Below, piece by piece: positions 17,417-28,207 of a stretch of DNA of 64,000 nt. The stretch lies in contig NZ_JADMKC010000018.1 of NCBI RefSeq assembly GCF_018780105.1, forward strand, positions 222,160 to 286,159, read 5' to 3'. The stretch is from Thiobacillus sp. Its GTDB lineage: Bacteria; Pseudomonadota; Gammaproteobacteria; Burkholderiales; Thiobacillaceae. The position numbers were made by a program, and so were the translations under genes. Under the pieces are notes generated by a model. It saw only the letters and a list, made by a program, of their open reading frames with translations. It searched no databases and was not told the origin of the DNA. Each line of letters begins with the position of its first letter. The stretch's first letter is position 1.

Positions 17417-18132
17417 GTAAAATCCTCAAGATCGTTCTGGCGGCCAACCTGATCGTCCTGGCCATACTGGCCTTTGTCTATCCCCACTTGATGGTCGGCC
17501 CCGGCAAGTTGATTTCCGGCCACAGCAAGCTAGAAACGGACTGTTTTGCCTGCCACGCACCGTTTTCAGGAGCTACGACCGAACGCTGCACGACCTGTCA
17601 CAAGCCGGAAGAGATCGGCAAGCTCACGACCCTTGGGCAGCCGATCCAGAAACCGCTCACCAGCACGCCATTCCATCAGAAGCTCGTGAAGCAAGATTGC
17701 CTTGCGTGCCACAGTGATCACGCCGGAGTGAAACGCTTCCGTATCGCAGGCCGGTTCAACCATGCCTTGCTCCAGGCAGATGCCCGAAAGGAATGTCAGT
17801 CCTGCCACAAGTCACCCAAAGATTCTCTACACGAGCAGATCACCGGGAATTGCAGCCAGTGCCATACCCAGGAGAAATGGGTACCCGCGACCTTCGATCA
17901 CGACAAGTATTTCGTTCTGGATCGTGATCACGATGTGAAATGCGCAACTTGTCACGTGCGTAACGACTACAGCCGCTACACCTGCTACGGCTGCCATGAG
18001 CACTCGCCGGAGAAGATCCGGCGCGAGCACATCGAAGAAGGAATTCGAGACTTCAAGAACTGCGTTGAATGCCACCGCAGCGCCAATGAGGACGACATCC
18101 GGATGCCAGGGCGCGGGCGAGAGGGCGATTAA
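17413..18132 (+). CDS. Octahaem c-type cytochrome, membrane-tethered
   Basis: A 239-residue protein with an uncleaved-looking N-terminal hydrophobic helix (residues about 5-25) and eight CxxCH haem sites: CFACH, CTTCH, CLACH, CQSCH, CSQCH, CATCH, CYGCH and CVECH. Several extra histidines lie between the motifs and could give bis-His ligation as in cytochrome c3-type proteins. The ATG at 17413 overlaps the preceding stop as ATGA; an in-frame ATG two codons earlier is an alternative. It should lie on the periplasmic face and act as an electron wire with the two upstream gene products. Its external partner is not encoded nearby. Confidence 0.88.
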   Translation: MSKILKIVLAANLIVLAILAFVYPHLMVGPGKLISGHSKLETDCFACHAPFSGATTERCTTCHKPEEIGKLTTLGQPIQKPLTSTPFHQKLVKQDCLACHSDHAGVKRFRIAGRFNHALLQADARKECQSCHKSPKDSLHEQITGNCSQCHTQEKWVPATFDHDKYFVLDRDHDVKCATCHVRNDYSRYTCYGCHEHSPEKIRREHIEEGIRDFKNCVECHRSANEDDIRMPGRGREGD

Positions 18133-18582
18133 GGATATGGCAGGGAACAGTATGGCGACACTGATTGTGGTAGATGGCTGACCTTGAAAAGGCGATGACG
18201 TGAATGGCTGGAGTGGCCAAGGAGCAGAAGCTGGTCATAACTAGCATGACCGACCGTTGAGGGTAGAAAGAGTGAGTTGGCATTTTCGACAAGCGGTCGT
18301 TCCGATTTATCGCTGCTGATTTTTCGTTGTCAATGGTCAAACGGCGGCAATGCGAAGTCGAGCGGCCGACCAAATAGCAATCCACTAATGAGCGTTCAGG
18401 CCGAAGAGCTGACCCATAGCCAAGGAAGTTGGACTTCCGCTCCTTGCCGAACCCACCCGGCATCATGCCGGATGCGGCGTTTCCGGCCACCTCAACAAAC
18501 AGCGGGGCGCCAAACGAACGGGACATTGCTATTCTTGGATTGGACGCGTCTTGTCTGAGAACCCATTTACGCTGGAGATTCG
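18133..18582. other. 450-base stretch with no convincing gene; two small hairpins
   Basis: No coding signal, ribosome site or recognisable motif was found here. Composition is poorer in GC than the flanking genes. Two perfect inverted repeats lie close together: GGAAGT-TGG-ACTTCC at 18424-18438 and CCGGCAT-C-ATGCCGG at 18457-18471. Neither is followed by a T-run, so they are not simple terminators. The stretch precedes a broken gene and probably represents decayed sequence. Confidence 0.55.
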
Positions 18583-18731
18583 ATGCCCTCACTCAACATC
18601 CTCCCCGACCCCGGCGTGACCGATTCGAAAATCGTGATCGACAAACAACCCAGCGAGGATGTCTGCATCGCGCTGCGCAACGCCTTCGATGCCGCAGACG
18701 GCAGCTGAAAGATGACGCGCGCCAACTGTAA
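18583..18731 (+). pseudogene. Frameshifted C-terminal remnant of an HPF/RaiA-type ribosome-associated protein
   Basis: The first frame (ATG 18583, stop 18706-18708) encodes 41 residues ending SEDVCIALRNAFDAADGS. If one base is restored near 18695-18697, the frame continues as RRQLKDDARQL to the TAA at 18729. The joined pattern (EDVxxALRxAFDAA-RRQL) is the C-terminal signature of a small HPF/RaiA-like family. The N-terminal beta-alpha half is missing. A GGAG motif lies 6-7 bases before the ATG, so a short peptide could still be made. The family assignment rests on memory of this motif; no search was possible. Confidence 0.6.
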
Positions 18732-18746
18732 GGACACGCGCACGAG

Positions 18747-20279
18747 ATGACCGCCGACATGAACACGATGCTGGAAGCGCTGGGCGACCCCGCCTGCTAC
18801 GACCACCCGGTGGATCAGGTGCAGCGTATCGAAACGCATATCTCCCACGTCCTGCTCACCGGGGAATTCGCCTACAAGATCAAGAAGCCGCTGAATCTCG
18901 GCTTTCTCGATTTCAGCAGCCTCGACCAGCGCCTGCATGCCTGCCGCGAAGAGATTCGACTCAACCGGCGGTTGGCGCCGGCCATCTATCTTGACGTTGT
19001 GCCGATCACCGGATCGCCCGCCGCGCCACACATCAACGGCAGCGGCGAAGCGTTCGAATACGCCGTGAAAATGCGCCAGTTCCCGCCCGACGCCACGCTC
19101 GACCGGCTGGACGCGCAAGGCGGCATGACGGCGCGGCAGGTCGAAGCCATCGCGGAAACCGTTGCCCGCTTCCATCTGCAGGACTGCGCGCGCGCCGGAA
19201 CGGACAGTCCGTGGGGCAGCCCGGACGCCGTCTGGCAGCCGGTGGCGCAGAACTTCCTGCAGATCGCACCGCGGCTTGAAGACCCTGACGACCGCCGGCT
19301 ACTCGACGGGCTGCAGCGCTGGAGCGAGGCCGAGCACGCCAGGCTGACGCCGCTGATGGCCGCGCGCAAACGCGACGGCTTCATCCGCGAATGCCACGGC
19401 GATCTGCATCTGGGCAATCTGGCCTGGGTCGACGATCAGCTGCTGGTGTTCGACTGCCTCGAATTCAATCCCGAATTGCGCTGGATCGACGTCGTCTCCG
19501 AAGTCGCCTTCTGCTACATGGATCTGCTGCAGCGCGGCCACCCGGATTGGGCCTGGCTGTTTCTTAATCTCTGGCTGGAAAAAACGGGTGACCACAGCGG
19601 TTTGGCGTTGCTGCGCTATTACGCGGTGTATCGTGCCTTGGTGCGCGCCAAGGTCGCCGTGCTGCGCGCCGAGCAGACCTGCGGAGCGGATCACGACGCA
19701 GCGCTGAACGACGCCCACGTGCTGCTGCAGCTGGCGACGACGCTGACGCGTCCCCTGCCCCTGCGGCTCGACATCACGCATGGCCTGTCGGGTTCGGGCA
19801 AGACCACCAGCACTCAAAAATTGATGCAGATCCCGGGCGCGATCCGCCTGCGTTCCGACGTCGAGCGCAAACGCCTGGCCGGCCTCGATGCCCTGGCCCG
19901 CAGCAGCTCGGGGATCGGCGATCGACTCTATGCGGCCGACGCAACCCGCCGCACCTATGAATACCTTGCCCGGCTGAGCGGCGACCTGCTCGACGCCGGC
20001 TGGCCGGTCATAGTCGACGCCACCTTCATCGCCCGCTGGCAACGCGACCTGTTACGCGAACAGGCGCAGTCGCGCGGCGTGGCCTTTCATATTCTCGATT
20101 TCCAGGTTGCCGTCGCCATCCTGCGCGAGCGGATTCTCAAGCGCACGCAGCTTGGCAACGATGCCTCGGATGCCGATCTCGCCGTGCTGCAGCATCAGCT
20201 CGACACCGAAGAGCCGCTCGCTATCGACGAACAGGCCGCCATTGTCAGCATCGATGCGAGTGAACCTATACTGCGATAG
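18747..20279 (+). CDS. Two-domain protein: aminoglycoside-phosphotransferase-like kinase plus P-loop kinase domain
   Basis: A 510-residue protein. The N-terminal part (about 1-330) has a degenerate protein-kinase/APH-like fold with the catalytic-loop motif ECHGDLHLGNLAWVDDQ and the following VFDCLEFN metal motif. The C-terminal part (about 340-510) has Walker A GLSGSGKTT and resembles gluconate-kinase or zeta-toxin-like P-loop kinases. This fusion is common in proteobacteria and of unknown function. The start is 15 bases after the HPF remnant; an ATG four codons downstream is also possible. Confidence 0.8.
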   Translation: MTADMNTMLEALGDPACYDHPVDQVQRIETHISHVLLTGEFAYKIKKPLNLGFLDFSSLDQRLHACREEIRLNRRLAPAIYLDVVPITGSPAAPHINGSGEAFEYAVKMRQFPPDATLDRLDAQGGMTARQVEAIAETVARFHLQDCARAGTDSPWGSPDAVWQPVAQNFLQIAPRLEDPDDRRLLDGLQRWSEAEHARLTPLMAARKRDGFIRECHGDLHLGNLAWVDDQLLVFDCLEFNPELRWIDVVSEVAFCYMDLLQRGHPDWAWLFLNLWLEKTGDHSGLALLRYYAVYRALVRAKVAVLRAEQTCGADHDAALNDAHVLLQLATTLTRPLPLRLDITHGLSGSGKTTSTQKLMQIPGAIRLRSDVERKRLAGLDALARSSSGIGDRLYAADATRRTYEYLARLSGDLLDAGWPVIVDATFIARWQRDLLREQAQSRGVAFHILDFQVAVAILRERILKRTQLGNDASDADLAVLQHQLDTEEPLAIDEQAAIVSIDASEPILR

Positions 20280-20298
20280 TCGAAGCCGAATTCACCCT

Positions 20299-21420
20299 AT
20301 GACTTCCCTGTCCGATCACGCCGGATTTCTGCCGCTGGCACAGCTGCCGTCGCTGGTCGCCCAGCTGATGGCGCACGGTTATCAATGCCTGGGACCGGCG
20401 CTGGAAAACGACGCCATCGTGATGCGCGAACTCGCCACGGCCGACAGCCTGCCGCGCGGGCTGCAGGCCGAACAGGCCCCCGGACGCTACCGACTGACGC
20501 AGGACCCGCAGCAGCGCTACTTCGCCTGGGCCAACGGCCCGCAGGCGATCAAGCCGCAGGCCTTTGCGCCGCAGGAATCGCTGTGGCGGGTGGAACGCGA
20601 TGCAGCGGGCGCGCTGACGTTTGCGGCCGTTCTGCCGGCGGTGCGGCCGCAGGCCATCATCGGTGTACGCGCCTGCGATCTGGCCGCGCTGGCCCTGCAG
20701 GATGCGCATTTCATGCGTGCGGGCCGGCGCGACGCGCAGTACGCGCAGCGGCGCGAGCAGCTGTTCCTGGTGGCGGTGCAATGCGCCGAGCCGGCGGCGA
20801 CGTGCTTTTGCGCCTCCACCGGCGATGGCCCGACGCCGACCGCGGGCTACGACATTAGCCTGGCGGAACTCGCCGATGGCTTCATTACCGTGGCAGGCAG
20901 CGCGAAGGGCGCAGCCGTGCTCCAGGCGCTGGCGCTGGCGCCCGCCACGCCGCAGCAGATCGAAACGGCCCGCCAGCAGGGCGAGGCCGCAGCAGCAGCC
21001 CAGACACGCACGCTACCCAGCCACACACTGCGCGACAGTTTGATGAGCCAACTGGAACATCCGCGTTGGGACGAAGTGGCAGCGCGCTGCCTCGCCTGCG
21101 GCAACTGCACCGCGGTCTGTCCCACCTGCTTCTGCCACGCCGAGCTCGACGAGCCGGCCCTGGACGGCCTGTCGAGCGAACATGGCCGGATCTGGGATTC
21201 GTGCTTCGGCGAATCTCACGGCCACCTGCACGGCTTCAACGTGCGACCCGATATCCGCAGCCGCTACCGCCAGTGGCTGACCCACAAGCTCGCCACCTGG
21301 CACGACCAGTTCGGCCGCAGCGGCTGCGTCGGCTGCGGCCGCTGCATCGCCTGGTGCCCGGTGGGAATCGACCTGACCGCAGAAGTGGCCGCGTTGACCG
21401 CCAGCGAGGTGCCGTCATGA
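20299..21420 (+). CDS. hyhB: Group 3b-type (sulf)hydrogenase beta subunit, 4Fe-4S protein
   Basis: A 373-residue iron-sulfur subunit similar to HydB/HyhB of archaeal sulfhydrogenases and to sulfite reductase subunit A. Ferredoxin-type clusters lie near the C-terminus: CLACGNCTAVCPTC and CVGCGRCIAWCPVG. The longer open frame upstream overlaps the P-loop gene, so the ATG at 20299 is preferred. It passes electrons between the hydrogenase dimer and the flavin subunit. Its stop overlaps the gamma gene as ATGA. Confidence 0.9.
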   Translation: MTSLSDHAGFLPLAQLPSLVAQLMAHGYQCLGPALENDAIVMRELATADSLPRGLQAEQAPGRYRLTQDPQQRYFAWANGPQAIKPQAFAPQESLWRVERDAAGALTFAAVLPAVRPQAIIGVRACDLAALALQDAHFMRAGRRDAQYAQRREQLFLVAVQCAEPAATCFCASTGDGPTPTAGYDISLAELADGFITVAGSAKGAAVLQALALAPATPQQIETARQQGEAAAAAQTRTLPSHTLRDSLMSQLEHPRWDEVAARCLACGNCTAVCPTCFCHAELDEPALDGLSSEHGRIWDSCFGESHGHLHGFNVRPDIRSRYRQWLTHKLATWHDQFGRSGCVGCGRCIAWCPVGIDLTAEVAALTASEVPS

Positions 21421-22268
21421 ACGCCATGCCGCACCCGGTCCACGCCGGCCCGCCGCACGCTGCCACCGTGGTGGCGCGCACCCAGGAATCGCCCGGCATC
21501 TTCACCCTGCAGTTGCGCCTCGACGACGCCGCGGCGCAGGCGGCATACCGCTTCGCCCCCGGCCAGTTCAACATGCTGTACCTCTACGGTGTCGGCGAGG
21601 TGCCGATTTCCATCATGTCCGACCCGGAAGAACGCGATGTCATCGGCCACACCATCCGTGCCCAGGGACGCGTCACCCAGGGCTTGGCGGCGCTGCAACC
21701 CGGTGACACGTTGGGCCTGCGCGGACCATTCGGGCGCGGCTGGCCATTGCAGGAAATGGGCGGCCGCGATGTCGTGCTGGTCACCGGCGGGCTCGGCTGC
21801 GCGCCCGTGGTGTCAGTGATCCATTACGTGCTGCGACGCCGCGAACGCTTCGGCAAGCTGGTCATCATCCAGGGTGTGAAACACGCCGAAGACCTGATCT
21901 GGCGCGAGCAGTACGACCGCTGGGCCAAACTGCCGGACACCCAGGTGCTGGTGGCGGCGAACGAGGGCGCGGCGCTGTGGCCCTGGCACGTCGGGCGGGT
22001 GACCGAGCTGTTCAGCCTCGCCCGCTTCAACCCCGAGCGCGCCGTGGCGATGATGTGCGGGCCCGAAGGCATGATGCGCGCCGCAGCGGACAGTCTGCTG
22101 GCGCGCGGCCTGCCCGAATCGCACCTCTACCTGAGCATGGAGCGCAACATGCAATGCGCGGTGGGACGCTGCGGCCATTGCCAGTTCGGCGGCGCGTTCG
22201 TCTGCCGCGACGGCCCGGTGTTCGACTGGGGCCAGGTCAAGACGCTGCTGGCGCACCGGGGCTACTGA
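21417..22268 (+). CDS. hyhG: Group 3b-type hydrogenase gamma subunit, FAD/NAD(P)-binding
   Basis: A 283-residue flavin reductase. FAD-binding region PGQFNMLYLYGVGEVP lies near residue 45, the nucleotide-binding VTGGLGCAPV motif near residue 120, and the C-terminal 2Fe-2S cysteines in CAVGRCGHCQFGGAFVC. It exchanges electrons with NAD(P)(H). The ATG at 21417 is fixed by the 4-base overlap with hyhB; the longer frame upstream is not coding. A palindromic element lies between this gene and the next. Confidence 0.92.
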   Translation: MNAMPHPVHAGPPHAATVVARTQESPGIFTLQLRLDDAAAQAAYRFAPGQFNMLYLYGVGEVPISIMSDPEERDVIGHTIRAQGRVTQGLAALQPGDTLGLRGPFGRGWPLQEMGGRDVVLVTGGLGCAPVVSVIHYVLRRRERFGKLVIIQGVKHAEDLIWREQYDRWAKLPDTQVLVAANEGAALWPWHVGRVTELFSLARFNPERAVAMMCGPEGMMRAAADSLLARGLPESHLYLSMERNMQCAVGRCGHCQFGGAFVCRDGPVFDWGQVKTLLAHRGY

Positions 22269-22291
22269 TGAAACCCAATCATCCATTAGCC

Positions 22292-22417
22292 CGTCATTCC
22301 GGCGAAAGCCGGAATCCAGTTCCGAGGAGAACCCCGCGAAGCGGACACAACGACCATGTTGTCCGCTTGCGCGGTGGATTTTTAACAGGCTGGATTCCGG
22401 CTTTCGCCGGAATGACG
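22292..22417. repeat. Composite palindromic element (BIME/MITE-like) in the group 3b hydrogenase operon
   Basis: A 126-base element. The 28-base outer arms (22292-22319 and 22390-22417) are perfect reverse complements of each other; each arm is itself a small hairpin of the CATTCCGGCGAAAGCCGGAA type. An inner inverted repeat AAGCGGACA (22339-22347) and TGTCCGCTT (22360-22368) lies between them. The arm sequence is typical of REP-like repeats scattered in beta- and gammaproteobacterial genomes. It separates hyhG from hyhS and could change their relative expression by transcript folding or processing. Confidence 0.9.
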
Positions 22418-22443
22418 TGGCTCTGCTTTATGGATCACCCCGG

Positions 22444-23238
22444 ATGAACGCATCGACGATCAAACCGCGCGTGGCGGTGCACAAGTTCAGCTCCTGCGAC
22501 GGCTGCCAGCTGGCTCTGCTCAATCTCGGCGAGGACCTGCTGACGCTGGCCGAACGCGTCGAGCTGGTGCATTTTGCCGAAGCCGGCCCGCTGAACCCGG
22601 ACACCGACGTCGACATCGCCTTCGTCGAAGGCAGCGTGTCGACGCCGGAAGACCTCGAACGCATCCAGCACGTCCGCGCCCACAGCCGCATGCTGATCGC
22701 CATCGGCGCCTGCGCCACCTCGGGCGGCATCCAGGGCCTGCGCAACAACGCCGACGGCGCGCAGTGGATCGCGCAGATCTACAGCCATCCCGAAGCCATT
22801 GCCAGCCTGCAGCATTCCACCCCGATCGCACGCCACGTCAAAGTCGATTTCGAGTTGTGGGGCTGCCCGGTCAACAGCCGGCAGATGCTGGCGGTGGTGA
22901 ACGCCCTGCTGCTCGGCGTGGCGCCGCGCGACAACGCCGACAAGGTATGCACCGAGTGCAAGCGCCACGGCTATCCCTGCGTGATGGTGACGCGCGGCAT
23001 CCCGTGCATGGGCCCGGTGACGCGGGCCGGCTGCGGCGCGCTGTGCCCGGGCCTCGGCCGCGACTGCTACGGCTGCTACGGCCCGGCAGAAAGCGCCAAC
23101 ACCGACGCGCTGGCGGCACAGTTCGCGCATCTGGGGCTGACACCGCAGGCCGTCGCGCAGCGCTTCCAGTCGATCAACAGCCAGGCGCCGGTGTTTCTCG
23201 CTGCCGCCGGCAAGGCCAGGACGATCCGCGATGAGTGA
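22444..23238 (+). CDS. hyhS: Group 3b-type hydrogenase delta (small) subunit
   Basis: A 264-residue small subunit without Tat signal, hence cytoplasmic. Cluster motifs: SSCDGCQL near residue 16, GACATSGG, WGCPVNSRQ, then CTECKRHGYPC, GIPCMGP and GRDCYGCYGP. The ATG at 22444 is preferred; the frame is open further upstream only through the palindromic element. It overlaps the large-subunit gene by 8 bases. Confidence 0.93.
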   Translation: MNASTIKPRVAVHKFSSCDGCQLALLNLGEDLLTLAERVELVHFAEAGPLNPDTDVDIAFVEGSVSTPEDLERIQHVRAHSRMLIAIGACATSGGIQGLRNNADGAQWIAQIYSHPEAIASLQHSTPIARHVKVDFELWGCPVNSRQMLAVVNALLLGVAPRDNADKVCTECKRHGYPCVMVTRGIPCMGPVTRAGCGALCPGLGRDCYGCYGPAESANTDALAAQFAHLGLTPQAVAQRFQSINSQAPVFLAAAGKARTIRDE

Positions 23239-24532
23239 ACAGAATCGAACGGTGGCGATCCACGTCCCGGTGCTCGCGCGGGTGGAAGGCGAAGGCGCGC
23301 TCGATCTGCGTATCGAGGACGGCAACATCACGCAGCTGCGCCTGCGCATCTTCGAGCCGCCGCGCTTCTTCGAGAAGTTTCTCGAAGGCCGCCACTACAG
23401 CGAAATCCCCGATCTGGTGGCGCGCATTTGCGGCATCTGCCCGGTGGCGTATCAAGTCACCGCCGCGCAGGCGCTGGAAAAACTGTTCGGCGTCGAACTC
23501 AGCCCCTGGGCGCAGGCCATGCGCCGGGTGTTCTACTGCGGCGAATGGATCCAGAGCCACAGCCTGCACATCCACCTGCTGGCCGCGCCGGATTTCTTCG
23601 GCTGCGGCAACGCCATCGAACTGGCGAAGATCGCGCCCGACGAAGTGCGCCGCGGCCTGCGTATCCAGGCGCTCGGCAACGAGTTGATGGACCTGTTCGG
23701 CGCCCGTTCGGTGCATCCGGTCGGCGTGCGCATCGGCGGTTTCCATGCCGCGCCTGCGCTGTCCCGCATCCGCGACCTGCGCGACAAGCTGCGCGCCGCG
23801 CTGCCGGAGGCCGAAGCACTGGTGCGCTGGGCAGCACGGATCCCGATGCCGCCCGACGATCAGGCCTTCGTCTCGGTCGCGATGCGGCACCCGACCGCTT
23901 ACGCCATCGAAACCGGCGCCATCGCCGCCAGCGACGGATTGCTGATCGAAGCCGACGCCTACGACGCCCACTTCGCCGAGCAGCACGAACCGCATTCCAC
24001 TGCGTTGTTCAGCACCTATCATCAGCAGCCCTATCTGGTCGGCCCGCTGGCGCGGCTGAATCTCAACCACGACCGCCTGCCTGTCAGCATCCAGACATTG
24101 CTCGCCGAAACGGGCTTCACGCTGCCGAGCCGCAATCTCTTCCACAGCCTGCTGGCGCGCGCGGTGGAAATCCTGCTGGCGCTGCAGGAAGCGGCACGCC
24201 TGCTCGACGACTACACGCTGCCGGATTCGCCCTGGGCGCCGGTCACCCCGCGTGCCGGCGTGGCCACCGGCTGCACCGAAGCGCCGCGCGGCCTGCTGTG
24301 GCATCGCTACGAGATGGACGCCGACGGCCGCGTGGTCAACGCGCGCATCGTGCCGCCGACCAGCCAGAACCAGGGTCGCATCGAGCAGGACTTGCGACTG
24401 TCGCTGCTCAACTTCGGGCTCGACCACCCGGACGATGCGCTGCGCCTGCACTGCGAAAAAGTCATTCGCAACTACGACCCCTGTATTTCCTGCGCCACGC
24501 ATTTTCTGCGGCTGAACGTCGAGCGGACGTGA
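23231..24532 (+). CDS. hyhL: Group 3b-type [NiFe] hydrogenase alpha (large) subunit
   Basis: A 433-residue catalytic subunit. L1 motif RICGICPVAYQ lies near residue 65; L2 motif DPCISCATH is followed by a 9-residue tail to be cleaved. Length fits soluble group 3 enzymes and is clearly shorter than HynL of this window. With hyhB, hyhG and hyhS it forms a bidirectional NAD(P)-linked enzyme. The stop overlaps the protease start. Confidence 0.94.
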   Translation: MSEQNRTVAIHVPVLARVEGEGALDLRIEDGNITQLRLRIFEPPRFFEKFLEGRHYSEIPDLVARICGICPVAYQVTAAQALEKLFGVELSPWAQAMRRVFYCGEWIQSHSLHIHLLAAPDFFGCGNAIELAKIAPDEVRRGLRIQALGNELMDLFGARSVHPVGVRIGGFHAAPALSRIRDLRDKLRAALPEAEALVRWAARIPMPPDDQAFVSVAMRHPTAYAIETGAIAASDGLLIEADAYDAHFAEQHEPHSTALFSTYHQQPYLVGPLARLNLNHDRLPVSIQTLLAETGFTLPSRNLFHSLLARAVEILLALQEAARLLDDYTLPDSPWAPVTPRAGVATGCTEAPRGLLWHRYEMDADGRVVNARIVPPTSQNQGRIEQDLRLSLLNFGLDHPDDALRLHCEKVIRNYDPCISCATHFLRLNVERT

Positions 24533-24978
24533 GCACGCTGCGCATCCTCGGCATCGGTTCGCCCTCGGGCGACGACCAGGCTGGCTGGCTGACGGTCGAT
24601 GCCTTGCTGGCGGCCGGAGTTCAATCCACAGTAGTGGATATTCAAAAGCTGGACCGACCCGGCGCAAGTCTCGTCGGCCTGCTGGGCGATGCCGACCGGG
24701 TGATCCTGATCGATGCGATGCAATCGGATGGCGCCGTTGGCCGCATCCGGCATTTTGCTGTGGATGACTGGCCTGCCTACCGCCACGGATTGTCCAGCCA
24801 CGGCCTTGGCGTGCTCGACGCCCTGGCGCTGGCGCGCGAACTCGGCAGCCTGCCGTCGCGGATCGATTTGTACGGAATCGAAATCGGTTCGGCGAACCCG
24901 GGGGCGCTGGCCGACCGGCGCATCGAGGCCGCCGCGCAGCAACTCGCCCAGCAGATTGCCGACGATCTGACCGCCTGA
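24529..24978 (+). CDS. Hydrogenase maturation endopeptidase for the group 3b enzyme
   Basis: A 149-residue M52-family protease. The GTG start at 24529 overlaps the large-subunit stop and gives STLRILGIGSPSGDDQAG, the family N-terminal motif with its conserved Asp; IDAMQSDG and a His in LSSHGLGVLD match the Asp and His sites. Cleaves the HyhL tail. It is only distantly similar to the other protease at 6072-6545, consistent with one protease per hydrogenase. Confidence 0.88.
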   Translation: MSTLRILGIGSPSGDDQAGWLTVDALLAAGVQSTVVDIQKLDRPGASLVGLLGDADRVILIDAMQSDGAVGRIRHFAVDDWPAYRHGLSSHGLGVLDALALARELGSLPSRIDLYGIEIGSANPGALADRRIEAAAQQLAQQIADDLTA

Positions 24979-25070
24979 CATCCGGCTTGACGCATCTGCC
25001 CACACGCACGCCACGTTAGAATGGCTGCGTCTTCCGGCCACAAACCGGTTCAACTCCCGCCCCCCGATCG

Positions 25071-27865
<2,795 letters not shown>

Positions 27866-27866
<1 letters not shown>

Positions 27867-28207
27867 TGGAAGCGCTGATCGCCCTCATCATCGGCGTCCT
27901 CACCGCCTGCGGCGTGTTCCTCGCGCTGCGCGGCCAGACCTTCCCCGTCGTGCTCGGGCTCACCTTCATGTCCTATGCAGTGAACCTGTTCCTGTTCGCC
28001 ATGGGCCGGCTCGCCATCGGCGTCCCGCCGGTGATTGCCGATGGCGCACGCTACACCGATCCGCTGCCGCAGGCGCTGGTGCTCACCGCCATCGTCATCA
28101 GCTTCGGCATGACCGCGTTCGTCATCGTGCTGGCGCTGAAGGCGCGCGCCGAACTCGGCAACGATCATGTCGACGGCACACACTACGACGAGGACGGCCC
28201 GCGATGA
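27866..28207 (+). CDS. mrpC: Mrp antiporter subunit C (NuoK-like)
   Basis: A 113-residue protein with three hydrophobic helices, starting MEALIALIIGVLTACGVFL. The motif GLTFMSYAVNLFLF matches the NuoK/MrpC core. The ATG at 27866 overlaps the mrpA stop (TGATG), and its end overlaps mrpD by 4 bases. A much longer open frame through the 3' part of mrpA is not coding. Confidence 0.92.
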
